Below the pieces are notes generated by a model. That model was given only the letters and a program-made list of their open reading frames with translations. It was not told the origin of the DNA and searched no databases. Shown in pieces: positions 55,643 through 64,000 of a stretch of 64,000 bases of DNA (the stretch's first letter is position 1; each line of letters begins with the position of its first letter). The translations under genes were made by a program, and so were the position numbers. Location of the stretch: positions 62,001 through 126,000 of the forward strand of contig JAAEAF010001497.1 in assembly GCA_011037195.1 (NCBI GenBank). The letters are read 5' to 3'. The stretch is from Triatoma infestans (lineage: Eukaryota; Arthropoda; Insecta; Hemiptera; Reduviidae).

Positions 55643-58600
55643 CTGTTGTTCAATAAAATAAATAAACATTCTTAACCATATATAAAAGAAATCTTGATAA
55701 ATGTTTCATACATTATTTAACGTACCTATGATGTCGAAAGAAAATATAATCTCTTTGATTGTGAAATGTCACCACTCTTCTGCCTTTAAATTCAGGATCG
55801 TAATGAAATAGAGACGCTAACATTCTTGCAACACTCGTGCCGAGTCTTGTTGTAAAATTATTTAAAATTACCTCCGGCCTATGTTGGTTTATGTCTTTAT
55901 GATTTTTCTAAAATAAAAAAAACCTGAAGAAAACAAAATAGTACGGATATGATAAATTTTAAAGAAAACAATGGGGTACTGAGGGTATTCACGAAATATT
56001 TTCTTTAATTGATTTTTAATTAATTTGGTAGATAAGAAAGCTTTCCAGCTATTTTATTGAAGGATGGAAAGGTGGTTGGATCTACTGGGGTAGCTGCCCT
56101 GTGGAGCGTTTGTTTGCCTGATTATTTATAAGCAGTAGGTCTATAGGAGGTATGTGAATGTCTGGATATTGTTGAAGCTTGCGCAAAATTACCCTTGAGA
56201 GTATTTAAAATCTACTCTATAGTTAGAAGCAAAATATTATCCATTTCTTCAGTGATTGAGGGGTGTCTACGGGTATCCGAGCCCAAACAAACGAACCGAA
56301 CCTGACATCACCATACACTATAAGAATCAGCAGAGTTACTTGATGTATGCAGCTTCCTAAAATGAATAAGTTTACATATAGGTATACACTGGAGAGATGA
56401 GATGAGTATAAAGTAAAATGCATTGCTATTTGCAAGATATGTTGCTGCTCCCTTGGGTCAAGTGTTTTAAGGTGTTAGATTGATGGTGAGAAAGAGTTTG
56501 CTTAAACCAAATAATTATACACATATCAACTACTTCTGCAGGCCTTATGTATCTTATGTTAGTGTCGAAAATGTCAGTACGTATAAAGTTAGACTGGGAT
56601 TCTCGCGGCGGCGCCAGGATCCCTGAAGAAGTAATCGATTTAATTCCCCTACGGGATAGGTTTCCATAGGCAAACATATTACGCTTATTGTTTGCCTGAT
56701 TATTTATATGCAGTACGTCTATAGGGATGTGAATTTCTGGATATTGTTGAAGCTTGTGCAAAATAACCCTTAAGAGTATCTAAAATCTTTCTTTATTAAG
56801 ATAACTAGATATTAAGTTATTAGATATTAGGTATATTAGATATTAAGATAACTAGATTCTATACACAAAACATTCATAATCAAGAGAGCCAAAATAATGA
56901 CCCCGTAGCTCGAAATGGATCTGATTTTATGGCAATTCCCTCCATACATTTAATCGATGCCAAACTCAAGCAATCGCAAAAGCACCATGTCTGCAACCGC
57001 AATGAGTATTGTGTGATTGTTCCAGGGCGAGCGTTTCAGTGGACTGTTTTTTGTGACGTTACTTTAGTATATCCCCAGGGATTAGCATGTCTCACTTTCC
57101 TTTTTTTTTGTTTATTTATAATATTTACAACCTGTAATGATACAATAAGTAAATGTGAGCATAGACAAATGTGAGCGTGAAGGCTTGAAGGAGGTGACCA
57201 ATGCCATTCTTCGTGGTCTTGTTAGTCCTCTTCCTGTGACAGAAGGTCTCTTGGCCACTGGCGCTTCAAAGTCTGGGAGGATTCCCAGGAATGGTTAGGG
57301 AGGACAGGTTTGTGACGTGCGGGTTCGTGTGTGTTCCTAGTTTGCTGTAGTACCTTTTGTAAAGTTGTTGTGTTAAGTCGTGTACAAATGGAATTTGAAG
57401 GTCAGTATATAGCGTCATGTTAGAAACATAGTATAGGCATGTGTGATTGTTCGCAATATCTTCTGTATGGCTTGTATCTGTTTAGCGTGTGTCGGTTTGG
57501 CAGTTCCCCAGAGTTGTAGTCCGTAGGTCCAAATTGGTCTTATTATGGTTTTGTAATGTGAACTTTGTTTTTCAAGTTTAATTTAGATCTTTTGTCAAGT
57601 AAGCGTTTTACTAGGAAGTATCTGGTCACTTTCCCTTAAGATACAAATACATCAAGTACATCTTTTATTATTGAGAAAAGATTTTTTAAATGTTCTTTTA
57701 AGGATTCAGTACATTGGCGGCAGCTTATCTTAACGATCACATTAACTTACCTAGTCAGATTATTCTAATACTGTCCATTGATAATGTATTTTATAAATAT
57801 AAAATTCAACAACTATAAGAATCTTTGCAATAAACATTACACTAATATTATAGTAGTGGTTGCTCCATACAAATCTTACTTAATATTATCGAAACCGATT
57901 AGACTAAACCTCTAAAGAAACTTTGGCCGACACTAAAAATGAACTTGTTATGGTTGGGTCCGCAGAGCTGGAAAGCATCATAGATTTTATGTGACATAGC
58001 CTGCTTCAGTTTGGTACTCTTTTGGTTTCGGCTTTCGCCTTGATAAACAGTGGGATAACTTGCTGATGACACAGCAAAATCAGTTTATGCACTCAGTTGG
58101 ACGAAAGCCCGAAACCGGTCGATGACCACAAAATGAAGGCAAATATCTCCGACTACAGATCAAGCTGTTTAATAATAATCTTACCTTAAGATCAGTAGTG
58201 AGCTTAGCATTGCTCATTCTGAAAAAAGCTGTGGGTCCCTTTGGTAAATGGATAATGAGTAATCCATCTAAATTTATAATTAAGGAAATATGTAGTAAAT
58301 ATAATAATTTCTGGTACAACTGAAGCAGGACTCACTTTCAAGTCTCATAAGCAATACATAAGAAGCTCAAGCGACTTGATCTCTTGCAATTCAGGAAGAA
58401 GAAGCAAGCTTAAGTAACGTTACTTGTAAAGAGAATAAAGGATACTTGGTTCTCTCATATTTTCATTAATAATTATAACATCGGAAAAATTCTTTTCTCT
58501 AGCTCTTTTTACAATTTTCTTGACACTTGATCTCCCCCTATATCTGAACATGGAATTTGGAATTATTCGACATAATTCCACTCCAAATATTCGTGTCTTC

Positions 58601-59209
58601 TGTAAATTATATACGATTTTATAAATATCGCTTGTATTATTTCTATATAATGGACTTCACGTTGAAGTAGAAATATAAACAAACCTGATGAGGATTATCA
58701 CAAAATGTGATCAACACTTTTGGTACATATTCCATATTAAAATAACTTTCAAAATTATCCGTTTGTACATCAATTTTGACTTCTTCAATTTTCTCTTCAT
58801 TACCGGGAACTGTTGGGTCAAGTACTGTCTCATCTTTAACTCTAAGACTTTCTATAGTGTGCGGGACACCTGGCGCTTCTCCAGCATCTTTACGACGTTT
58901 TCTTTCCTCTTTTTTTAACTATAAACAAAAAAAAATTAAGTTAAAATATCTCGCATGATCAATTTGTAACTTAAGCTGATTCACGCCATATTAATCATTC
59001 CTGGAATACAGAAAAAAGACCTACACAAATTCTTAAATTACTTGACCTAAAGATTTTCAAAACCTAACAAAACTTTATCTTACCTTTTTCTTTTTTGTAA
59101 GTTCTTGATGTACCAGTTTTCTTTTGATAATCTTATTTTTAATGTCATTAACCGACATTAATCTCATCTCTTCTTCGTTCTCATTTTTTTCCTTTTTTAC
59201 TTTACCCAT
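55468..59209 (-). CDS. RPF1: Ribosome production factor 1 (Brix domain), six exons
   Basis: Exons (minus): 59209-59084, 58918-58685, 58599-58446, 58267-58185, 55907-55726, 55642-55468. All junctions are GT-AG with consistent phase (0, 0, 1, 0, 2), giving 317 residues and a stop (human about 349). The basic N-terminus ([20 protein letters not shown]) is followed by a Brix domain from about residue 110: [66 protein letters not shown] and [19 protein letters not shown] (the sigma70-like RNA-binding motif, residues about 273-290), ending [11 protein letters not shown]1 works in the nucleolus on 27S pre-rRNA processing and 60S assembly. The start codon matches the first Met of the only open basic frame. 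The 2.3-kb fourth intron is full of transposon debris. Confidence 0.92.
55726..55907 (-). CDS. RPF1: RPF1 exon 5
   Basis: Acceptor TTTTAG/AAA. Reads [40 protein letters not shown] and [15 protein letters not shown], donor ATAG/GTACGT. This is the most conserved middle part of the Brix fold. Confidence 0.95.
56112..56805. repeat. Pair of about 110-bp direct repeats in the fourth RPF1 intron
   Basis: TTTGCCTGATTATTTATAAG, CAGTAGGTCTATAGG, CTGGATATTGTTGAAGCTTG and AAATTACCCTTGAGAGTATT (56112-56220) recur with about 90% identity at 56692-56795. The 470-bp interval holds no frame. It could be a terminal-repeat miniature retroelement or a simple segmental duplication. Confidence 0.7.
57175..57575 (-). 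mobile_element. Jockey-like LINE 3' fragment
   Basis: Minus frames read [32 protein letters not shown], then [13 protein letters not shown] and [17 protein letters not shown] segments. LWGTAKPxxxxxIQxxQxxxLRxIxxAPWYVxNxxL is typical of Jockey RT C-termini, the same domain as the plus-strand fragment at 3990. Frameshifts are present. It lies inside the fourth RPF1 intron. Confidence 0.6.
57946..58153 (+). mobile_element. Family B, reference copy
   Basis: Starts GTTATGGTTGGGTCCGCAGA, GCTGGAAAGCATC, continues TAGCCTGCTTCAGTTTGGTA, and has the complementary pair GGTTTCGGCTTTCG (58025) and CGAAAGCCCGAAACC (58101). It ends TGACCACAAAATGAAGG, AAATATCTCCGAC. The polarity is constant among copies, with a fixed 5' block and an A-rich 3' end, which fits a SINE-like retroposon as well as a foldback element. 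Confidence 0.65.
58185..58267 (-). CDS. RPF1: RPF1 exon 4
   Basis: Acceptor TTTAG/AT. Reads (N)[27 protein letters not shown], donor AAG/GTAAGA. HLPxGPTAxFxMS is the signature of RPF1-type Brix proteins. Confidence 0.95.
58446..58599 (-). CDS. RPF1: RPF1 exon 3
   Basis: Acceptor TTACAG/AAG. Reads [51 protein letters not shown], donor CCAA/GTATCC. A second GT (GTAACG) 19 bases downstream would add residues not found in relatives. Confidence 0.93.
58685..58918 (-). CDS. RPF1: RPF1 exon 2
   Basis: Acceptor TTATAG/TTA. A basic start ([20 protein letters not shown]) leads to [15 protein letters not shown], an acidic stretch, and [21 protein letters not shown], donor CAG/GTTTGT. Confidence 0.95.
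59084..59209 (-). CDS. RPF1: RPF1 exon 1 (start)
   Basis: Reads [42 protein letters not shown], donor AAG/GTAAGA. The very basic, Lys/Glu-rich N-terminus is usual for nucleolar assembly factors. Confidence 0.9.
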
Positions 59210-60090
59210 TTTAAGCAACTTTACAAAGATTAAAACGCGAAGTCTATTTAAAATAAAATCTGATGCGTATAAATTCCTAGTTTTAACCGTCCTATGTGAA
59301 TTGTAAATAGGAATACGACCTTTCTTAAAGAGTACACACGTTTATTAGTGAGAAGGTTAATGCAGCTTTACTTTAGTGCATACAATTTGTGGATCCAACA
59401 TTCTTGCGAATCGATTATGTAATTCTAATCAACACTATATGCTTTCGATTTTTTTCAGTAAGTAATGTTTATAAATTTTACTTGGCTGATTGTATATTCA
59501 GACAAAATAAATGAAAATAATTAGAATAAGTTGAATTTTTGAAAATAAACTTGCTCTGTTAACCTTGCTAAATGAATCCGTCCATTTATGAGACTTTTAT
59601 ATAATAAACTTTTTACTTTCTCTTCTTACTTTTGGTAAGAAGGAACATTGCCATCGTGCCAGATTTTTTTTTTCTTAACTAAGTCTTGGTAATTTAGATA
59701 AAGTATTATCATAGATGAAAAATATTAAAAATGATCGTTCTCATAATAACTGCAACATATAATATATACAATGCTTCTACTAAGCTTAGAAATTCCTTAT
59801 GAGACTTGGCAATTTCTCATATGCAACAATTCCATGAAAATTATTTCTATCTCACTGAGCTTTTGTCATTTTCTTAGATTTCCGACTTCTCTGTTTTGGA
59901 AATCATTCAGATAAAAGAACCAATGTAATACCTTGCACATATATACTTTAATAAATACTATGTATAACATATTTTACATCATATAATTGATCTATTACAA
60001 TAGAAAAAAGTTTTATTAAACGGCATTAACCAGAAACATACAGTGGGATTTGTAGCAAACTACCATAATATGGTCGAGTAAGATAATTCC
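59210..60090. other. RPF1 upstream region
   Basis: AT-rich. Contains an isolated family A head palindrome (TTTACTTTCTCTTCTTACTT and GGTAAGAAGGAACATT) near 59610-59650. The RPF1 promoter must lie in its left part, but no element is recognisable. Confidence 0.4.
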
Positions 60091-60096
60091 AAGTAA

Positions 60097-61038
60097 AGAA
60101 ATCTGGTGTGAAACACTCACACAACTTTCTCTTACTCCAGCTCACAAAATTATTGTAATGAAAACTGTCAAAAACAAAAAACTGTTCAGTAAAAGCGCAC
60201 TTCCGGTTTACTGATTTTCTTGAAACTCGGAATATTGGCCTTCTATTTATTTCTAATTAATTTTGTTTGGATGACAGAATTGTATAATCAACTATGATAG
60301 CACTTTAGAGAAAAACATAACCCCACCCCCTCCCATAAAAGTGCCCTTAATGAAATTTTCCTGAGAAATCTTTTAATTAGAAGTTGTACATCTTTGTATG
60401 TGTAGTTTATATAGGAAGTTTCAAGAAAATCGTCGGAGCCGCTTTTGAGAAAATTGCGAAAAAGTGAAAAATCATTTAGAAAACTGGTAAAGTAAGCGCA
60501 CTTCCGGTCATCCGATTTTTCAAACTGTGAATTTCAACAACATATTTAATTCAATTAACATGATTTAGATGACAGAATTGTGTAACAAACTGAACTCGCA
60601 CTTTAGAGGAAACCCCAACCCCACCTCTCCACCAAAAGTACCTTTAAATGAATTTTTCCGGAGAAATGTTTAAATAAAAGATTTAGCTCTTTGTATATGT
60701 AGTTGATATACCATGTTTGAAGAAAATCATTGGAGCCATTTTTGAAAAAATCGCAAAAAAGTAAAAAAAAAACTCGTAATGTGGTACTTCCGGTTGAGGA
60801 ATTTTTACAGATAACCTACTATCGGATTCCATGGTGATACCTAAACGGAATATCAAGTTTGAACTTTCTAAGGTTTTTCGTTTTTGAGCTATGCTGTTCT
60901 CATCCGTTCATACACACAAAGAGACCATTTTCTAAAAACCACTTTTTTAACCACAAAACGGTTATTTCCGGTTGAAACTCGATATCGAAAATTTGACACG
61001 ATCAATTCTTTCTTACTAGGAGTAAGAGAAAGTAAAAA
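60097..61038 (-). repeat. Dispersed repeat family A, reference full-length minus copy
   Basis: From the reversed tail (GAAATCTGGTGTGAAACACT, CACACAACTTTCTCTTACTC) to the reversed head (TTACTAGGAGTAAGAGAAAG, TAAAAA), 942 bp. Contains three CACTTCCGGTT/CAT blocks, two AACCCCACC-type pyrimidine blocks and TTCCATGGTGATACCTAAAC. Collinear with 34267-35202 reversed. Confidence 0.8.
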
Positions 61039-61039
61039 T

Positions 61040-62180
61040 TGGTTAACCAAATTTTAGCGTTATTAATTAATCCCTAAAGTAAAGTTCGCCTGATTGCATT
61101 GTGCTGTACAGTTCTCTGTGTTATTTCTTCAGTCACATTATTGCGCAACATCTTTCAACGCCTAACATTTGCTCCTTTCTCACCAAGGGACACCTGGCGA
61201 TCCTTCCATACCAGAGTGCCTGTTATTCACCTTGTAGGCGATTCATCTCGCCTTCCACGAGCCAAATACGGCCATGTTCACTCTTCCACATACATACATC
61301 CACTCGCACCACACATATACGCTTACATCAACTTCGTGCTGGTCAACACCACCGAAACCCGCTTCTGCTTCCGTAGGGAGGCTACGCCTATAACTTCTTC
61401 TGAGCTGCCTGCTGCCAAATCTCCATTCCTCCTTATTCTTTATCATATAAACTGTGTCCTTTTCTTTTCAGCTTCCAATTTTTTTTATCACTTATTTCTA
61501 AGCTTCTTGTCGTCGTCCACTCTGGGTGTCATGAATTTAATGTAAATACACTAGGCTTAATTTTTTGATATATTCATAAAAACTGAAATCTGTGATTAAT
61601 TTATTTACATCAAATATATTTACATGAACTTTTTATCATATATATATTTACTTTGCTATTGCACAATATTTGTCTAGGTTTGCCCTTCCTGAGCAATTCC
61701 TCGGGTAAGGTATTTGGCGCATCTGCGCTCATCATATTCATTTACACCATATTACGAGAATTAATTTAGTCTTTACACAATGGAGAAAATATTAACATTT
61801 TCCAGTAGAGAAGTAAGTGTAAGCTGCATAAGATCATTCAAAATAATCATAATATGATGATGGCTCCAATTAAATATTAAACAAGAATTGTTAAGAATTT
61901 AACATTTTACAATCATTATTTACTGCCCCTTTATATAAACAATTAGTATTCTTGAATGGCCTTTACCAAGCTTTTGTACTTAGTAGTTTTAATATTGGCA
62001 CTTTATATATATGTATATATATCACTTTAATAAAACTCGTCATAAAATCGTTGAAAATCTGGCTGATGAATATTAAGAGATATGCACATGGTGTTACCTA
62101 TGGACAAAAATACTTATTAAAATGCATTAAAATATTAAAGGTTTAAACGAAGATATTTAATAAAATAGTATACCAGAATA
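61040..62180. other. Unassigned DNA with a 148-codon frame
   Basis: The frame at 61099-61545 (plus) lacks a recognised domain, and overlapping frames in other registers are equally open. The composition at 61180-61400 is GC-richer than its surroundings, so a transposon fragment is possible. No function is proposed. Confidence 0.3.
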
Positions 62181-62181
62181 T

Positions 62182-62370
62182 TTATCTTCGTCTTACAAGT
62201 GACGCAACATATACCCATATCGATAAAACATTCGATGGGAAAGCATGAACGTAAACAGCTACTGCAAATTCTATATCAGGTGCATCGTTTAAATGCACTC
62301 CCGTCGATTTCACAGCTTCTACCAATTCTGCAGGACTAGTATATGGCATATTTATCGGGAATCCGCACAT
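62182..62370 (-). CDS. Terminal exon, probable CC2D2A
   Basis: Acceptor TTGCAG/ATG, then [62 protein letters not shown] and stop (62 residues). The pattern [10 protein letters not shown]...V.STGVH....P.[28 protein letters not shown] is, as I recall, the C-terminus of CC2D2A, the coiled-coil/C2 protein of the ciliary transition zone (MKS module). The exon is clean and phase 0. Upstream exons must lie right of the window, beyond an intron that contains family A and a Helitron. The alternative is another protein sharing this C-terminal domain. Confidence 0.6.
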   Translation of the reverse strand: MCGFPINMPYTSPAELVEAVKSTGVHLNDAPDIEFAVAVYVHAFPSNVLSIWVYVASLVRRR

Positions 62371-62389
62371 CTGCAATTAAGTAGTGAAA

Positions 62390-62775
62390 AACACGACAGT
62401 AAACACGATTACAGTACTTCCTTTTACTAGGAGTAAGAGAAAGTAATAATGACTAAATTTTAAGTATAAATCTCTAAAAATAAAATATTTTGAGAACATG
62501 ATTTTCATTTTTCCTCTTCCTCTCACAGAAGGAAGAGCAACTATTGCGACATTACATAGAGTAGAAATATTCGAAATTAAATTTACAACCAAAACGTATG
62601 TTTTAAGGCTGTAAGAAAAAATTAAAACAAAACACATGACTTTCTCTTATTGCGATTTACATAGTTATAATTAACAAACTTTCTTCAAACTTATAATTTT
62701 TACCACATGTTTAGTAGTTTTCCATATTTTTAGAGAAGAACCCTCTAAAATCAGTTATCTCGGAAAAAGTTTCAA
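62390..62775. repeat. Dispersed repeat family A fragments
   Basis: A reversed head near 62406-62446 (TTACAGTACTTCCTTTTACT, AGGAGTAAGAGAAAGTAAT) is followed by a reversed tail near 62625-62660 (AAAACACATGACTTTCTCTT) and AGTTATCTCGGAAAAAGTTT, which abuts the Helitron reading frame. Confidence 0.6.
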
Positions 62776-63999
62776 AGAGATTTAATTTGTGGCAAGCCTC
62801 ACGAAATGTAGCACACACATGGCCATTGACTGTTTTTAATTCTTGGAAAGATGTTGGTCCACGAACACTGATCAATAATAATCTTAGGCAAAAGCATTCT
62901 GCGTTATTTGGATGTACAGTGTACAGACGACCCAATGCACCTGTGGAATATAAATTTAGGTCTCCTTGTACTGCTCTACCTTGTTTACGACGCTGAAATT
63001 TTCTTGTTGATGTATTCCACGTAAAATAAGTTGGTACTTCAGAGTACAGTGGTGTCCTTGCAAAGGTATCATTTCTACATAATGTGAAAAATTCAGTTAA
63101 TGTTGTTGGCGGTGGTGACATTGCTCGTGCACGTACATTTTCTGATGTAAAGTGCACACGCTGTCCATTTTCAAGATGTACTGCTAAATGAACAACCGTT
63201 GGATATCGCTCATGAATGGAAAATGATAAAATATGCCATACAGCCCCATTGCTACTTATGTAGCGTCCCAGTTGATATTGGGTGACTTCATCGTTAGATG
63301 CAGTTGTATTTTCCACTCCAAACACTGCCATATCGCTTCCTTTTTTCACATATTTGCAAATATATTTTATAGCTTTCACTGAATTGCAGTACTCAACATT
63401 TATGTGTGCGTTATACGTTTTTAGTAGTAATGGAGAATATGGTACTACCCAACGATTATCAACATCAATAGTATTGTCGAGTACTTTTAGTTTAATGGAT
63501 TTTCCACCATCTTCGGTAGATCTTCGTCGGTAGAGTGGATATCCATCATTGCCTGTAATAGTTTCAGCAAGTAAGACTCTAGGATACCGCTTTGTGCACT
63601 TTCCATCTGACATGCATGGTGAATTATTATTTAGTGAGCCACATGGACCATGAATCATATGTTTTGTGACAATATCGTGCAAGTCTTTATCAATTTCAAT
63701 GTCTGGTATTTCTGCAGAGATGATTTCATCAATTCTGTTTGGTGTTATCTTTTCCATATTAAAATATGCGCATGTGGTAAACCTCTTTTTTGCCATTCAA
63801 TGGAACACATCCAACAGCGCGTCTCTCCAAATACATGGTGTTTGACAATAAAATCTATTAAAGATTTTAATTTTTGTTTAAATACACGTGCAGAAATATC
63901 ATGACGATCTGATGGTGATTGTCCAGTTAATAAAAGCTCCTTTATTTCATCCCATGCTAGGTTGCATGTAATTGTGATGAAAAAATCTGGACGACCATA
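62776..63999 (-). mobile_element. Helitron Rep/helicase fragment (disrupted)
   Basis: The first segment (63999 down to about 63750) reads YGRPDFFITITCNLAWDEIK and QKRGLPHAHILIW, which contains the HxH of the HUH nuclease motif. After a 1-base deletion near 63755 the frame continues NRIDEIISAEIPDIE, HGPCGSLNNNSPCMSDGKCT, GYPLYRRR and AIKYICKYVKKGSDMAVFG, the region with the Rep catalytic tyrosines, and then TSFQELKTVNGHVCATFREA. The reading frame then runs into family A sequence (LFETFSEITDFRG). The helicase half is missing. The element extends past the right edge of the window. Confidence 0.85.
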
Positions 64000-64000
64000 T

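Noticed and set aside
61099..61545. 148-codon plus-strand frame as a host gene
   Set aside because: No recognised domain, several overlapping frames equally open, and hydrophobic low-complexity ends. Left as unassigned.

Overview
The window looks like AT-rich nuclear DNA of an insect. It has intron-containing genes with GT-AG splice sites and short conserved exons, a dense load of decayed class I and class II transposons, and an Aps-type Nudix start (MVKEKP...) of the kind I recall from insects. I could not fix the order or species. The left two thirds (1-45500) hold no host gene I can support. The right third holds four.

Genes. (1) 45548-45646, minus: first coding exon of a diphosphoinositol polyphosphate phosphohydrolase (Aps/NUDT3 type, Nudix). 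The rest of the gene was not found. (2) 46913-52697, plus: inositol hexakisphosphate kinase (IP6K), six exons, about 437 residues, complete except for a short N-terminal exon. (3) 55468-59209, minus: complete six-exon RPF1, a Brix-domain 60S ribosome-biogenesis factor of 317 residues. (4) 62182-62370, minus: terminal coding exon of a gene most like CC2D2A, a ciliary transition-zone protein. IP6K makes diphosphoinositol phosphates and the Aps/NUDT3 hydrolase removes their beta-phosphates. The two genes are divergent, with the recognised coding starts about 1.27 kb apart, so opposing enzymes of one pathway may share a promoter region. IP6K and RPF1 are convergent.

Repeats. One unclassified interspersed repeat (called family A here, unit about 0.95 kb) fills perhaps a third to 40% of the window in both orientations. 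Its ends carry inverted ACTTTCTCTTACT / AGTAAGAGAAAGT blocks, and adjacent copies can join head to tail. It serves as the landing site for other elements: a 2.6-kb I/R1-like LINE (5190-7815), a PIF/Harbinger deletion derivative (18628-19560), a hAT element (36459-37243), a tRNA-derived SINE (18241-18440), a 150-bp A-tailed retroposon (29377-29527) and a tiny LINE tail (22107-22175). It has also spawned two minisatellites (2867-3131 and 40053-40317). A second, SINE-like family with complementary internal arms (family B) occurs at six or so sites.

Other mobile DNA: LINE remnants at 1-174, 3990-4300, 11050-11400, 42380-43180, 48265-49330 (antisense in an IP6K intron), 53820-54310 and 57175-57575; a mariner remnant (38970-39670); a Tc1 remnant (17215-17460); a Helitron Rep fragment (62776-63999); a 346-bp near-perfect palindrome (41728-42073) and a perfect 28-bp hairpin (38288-38360).

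All assignments come from reading translations and motifs by eye. Nothing was searched or aligned by computer, and end coordinates of decayed repeats are approximate.
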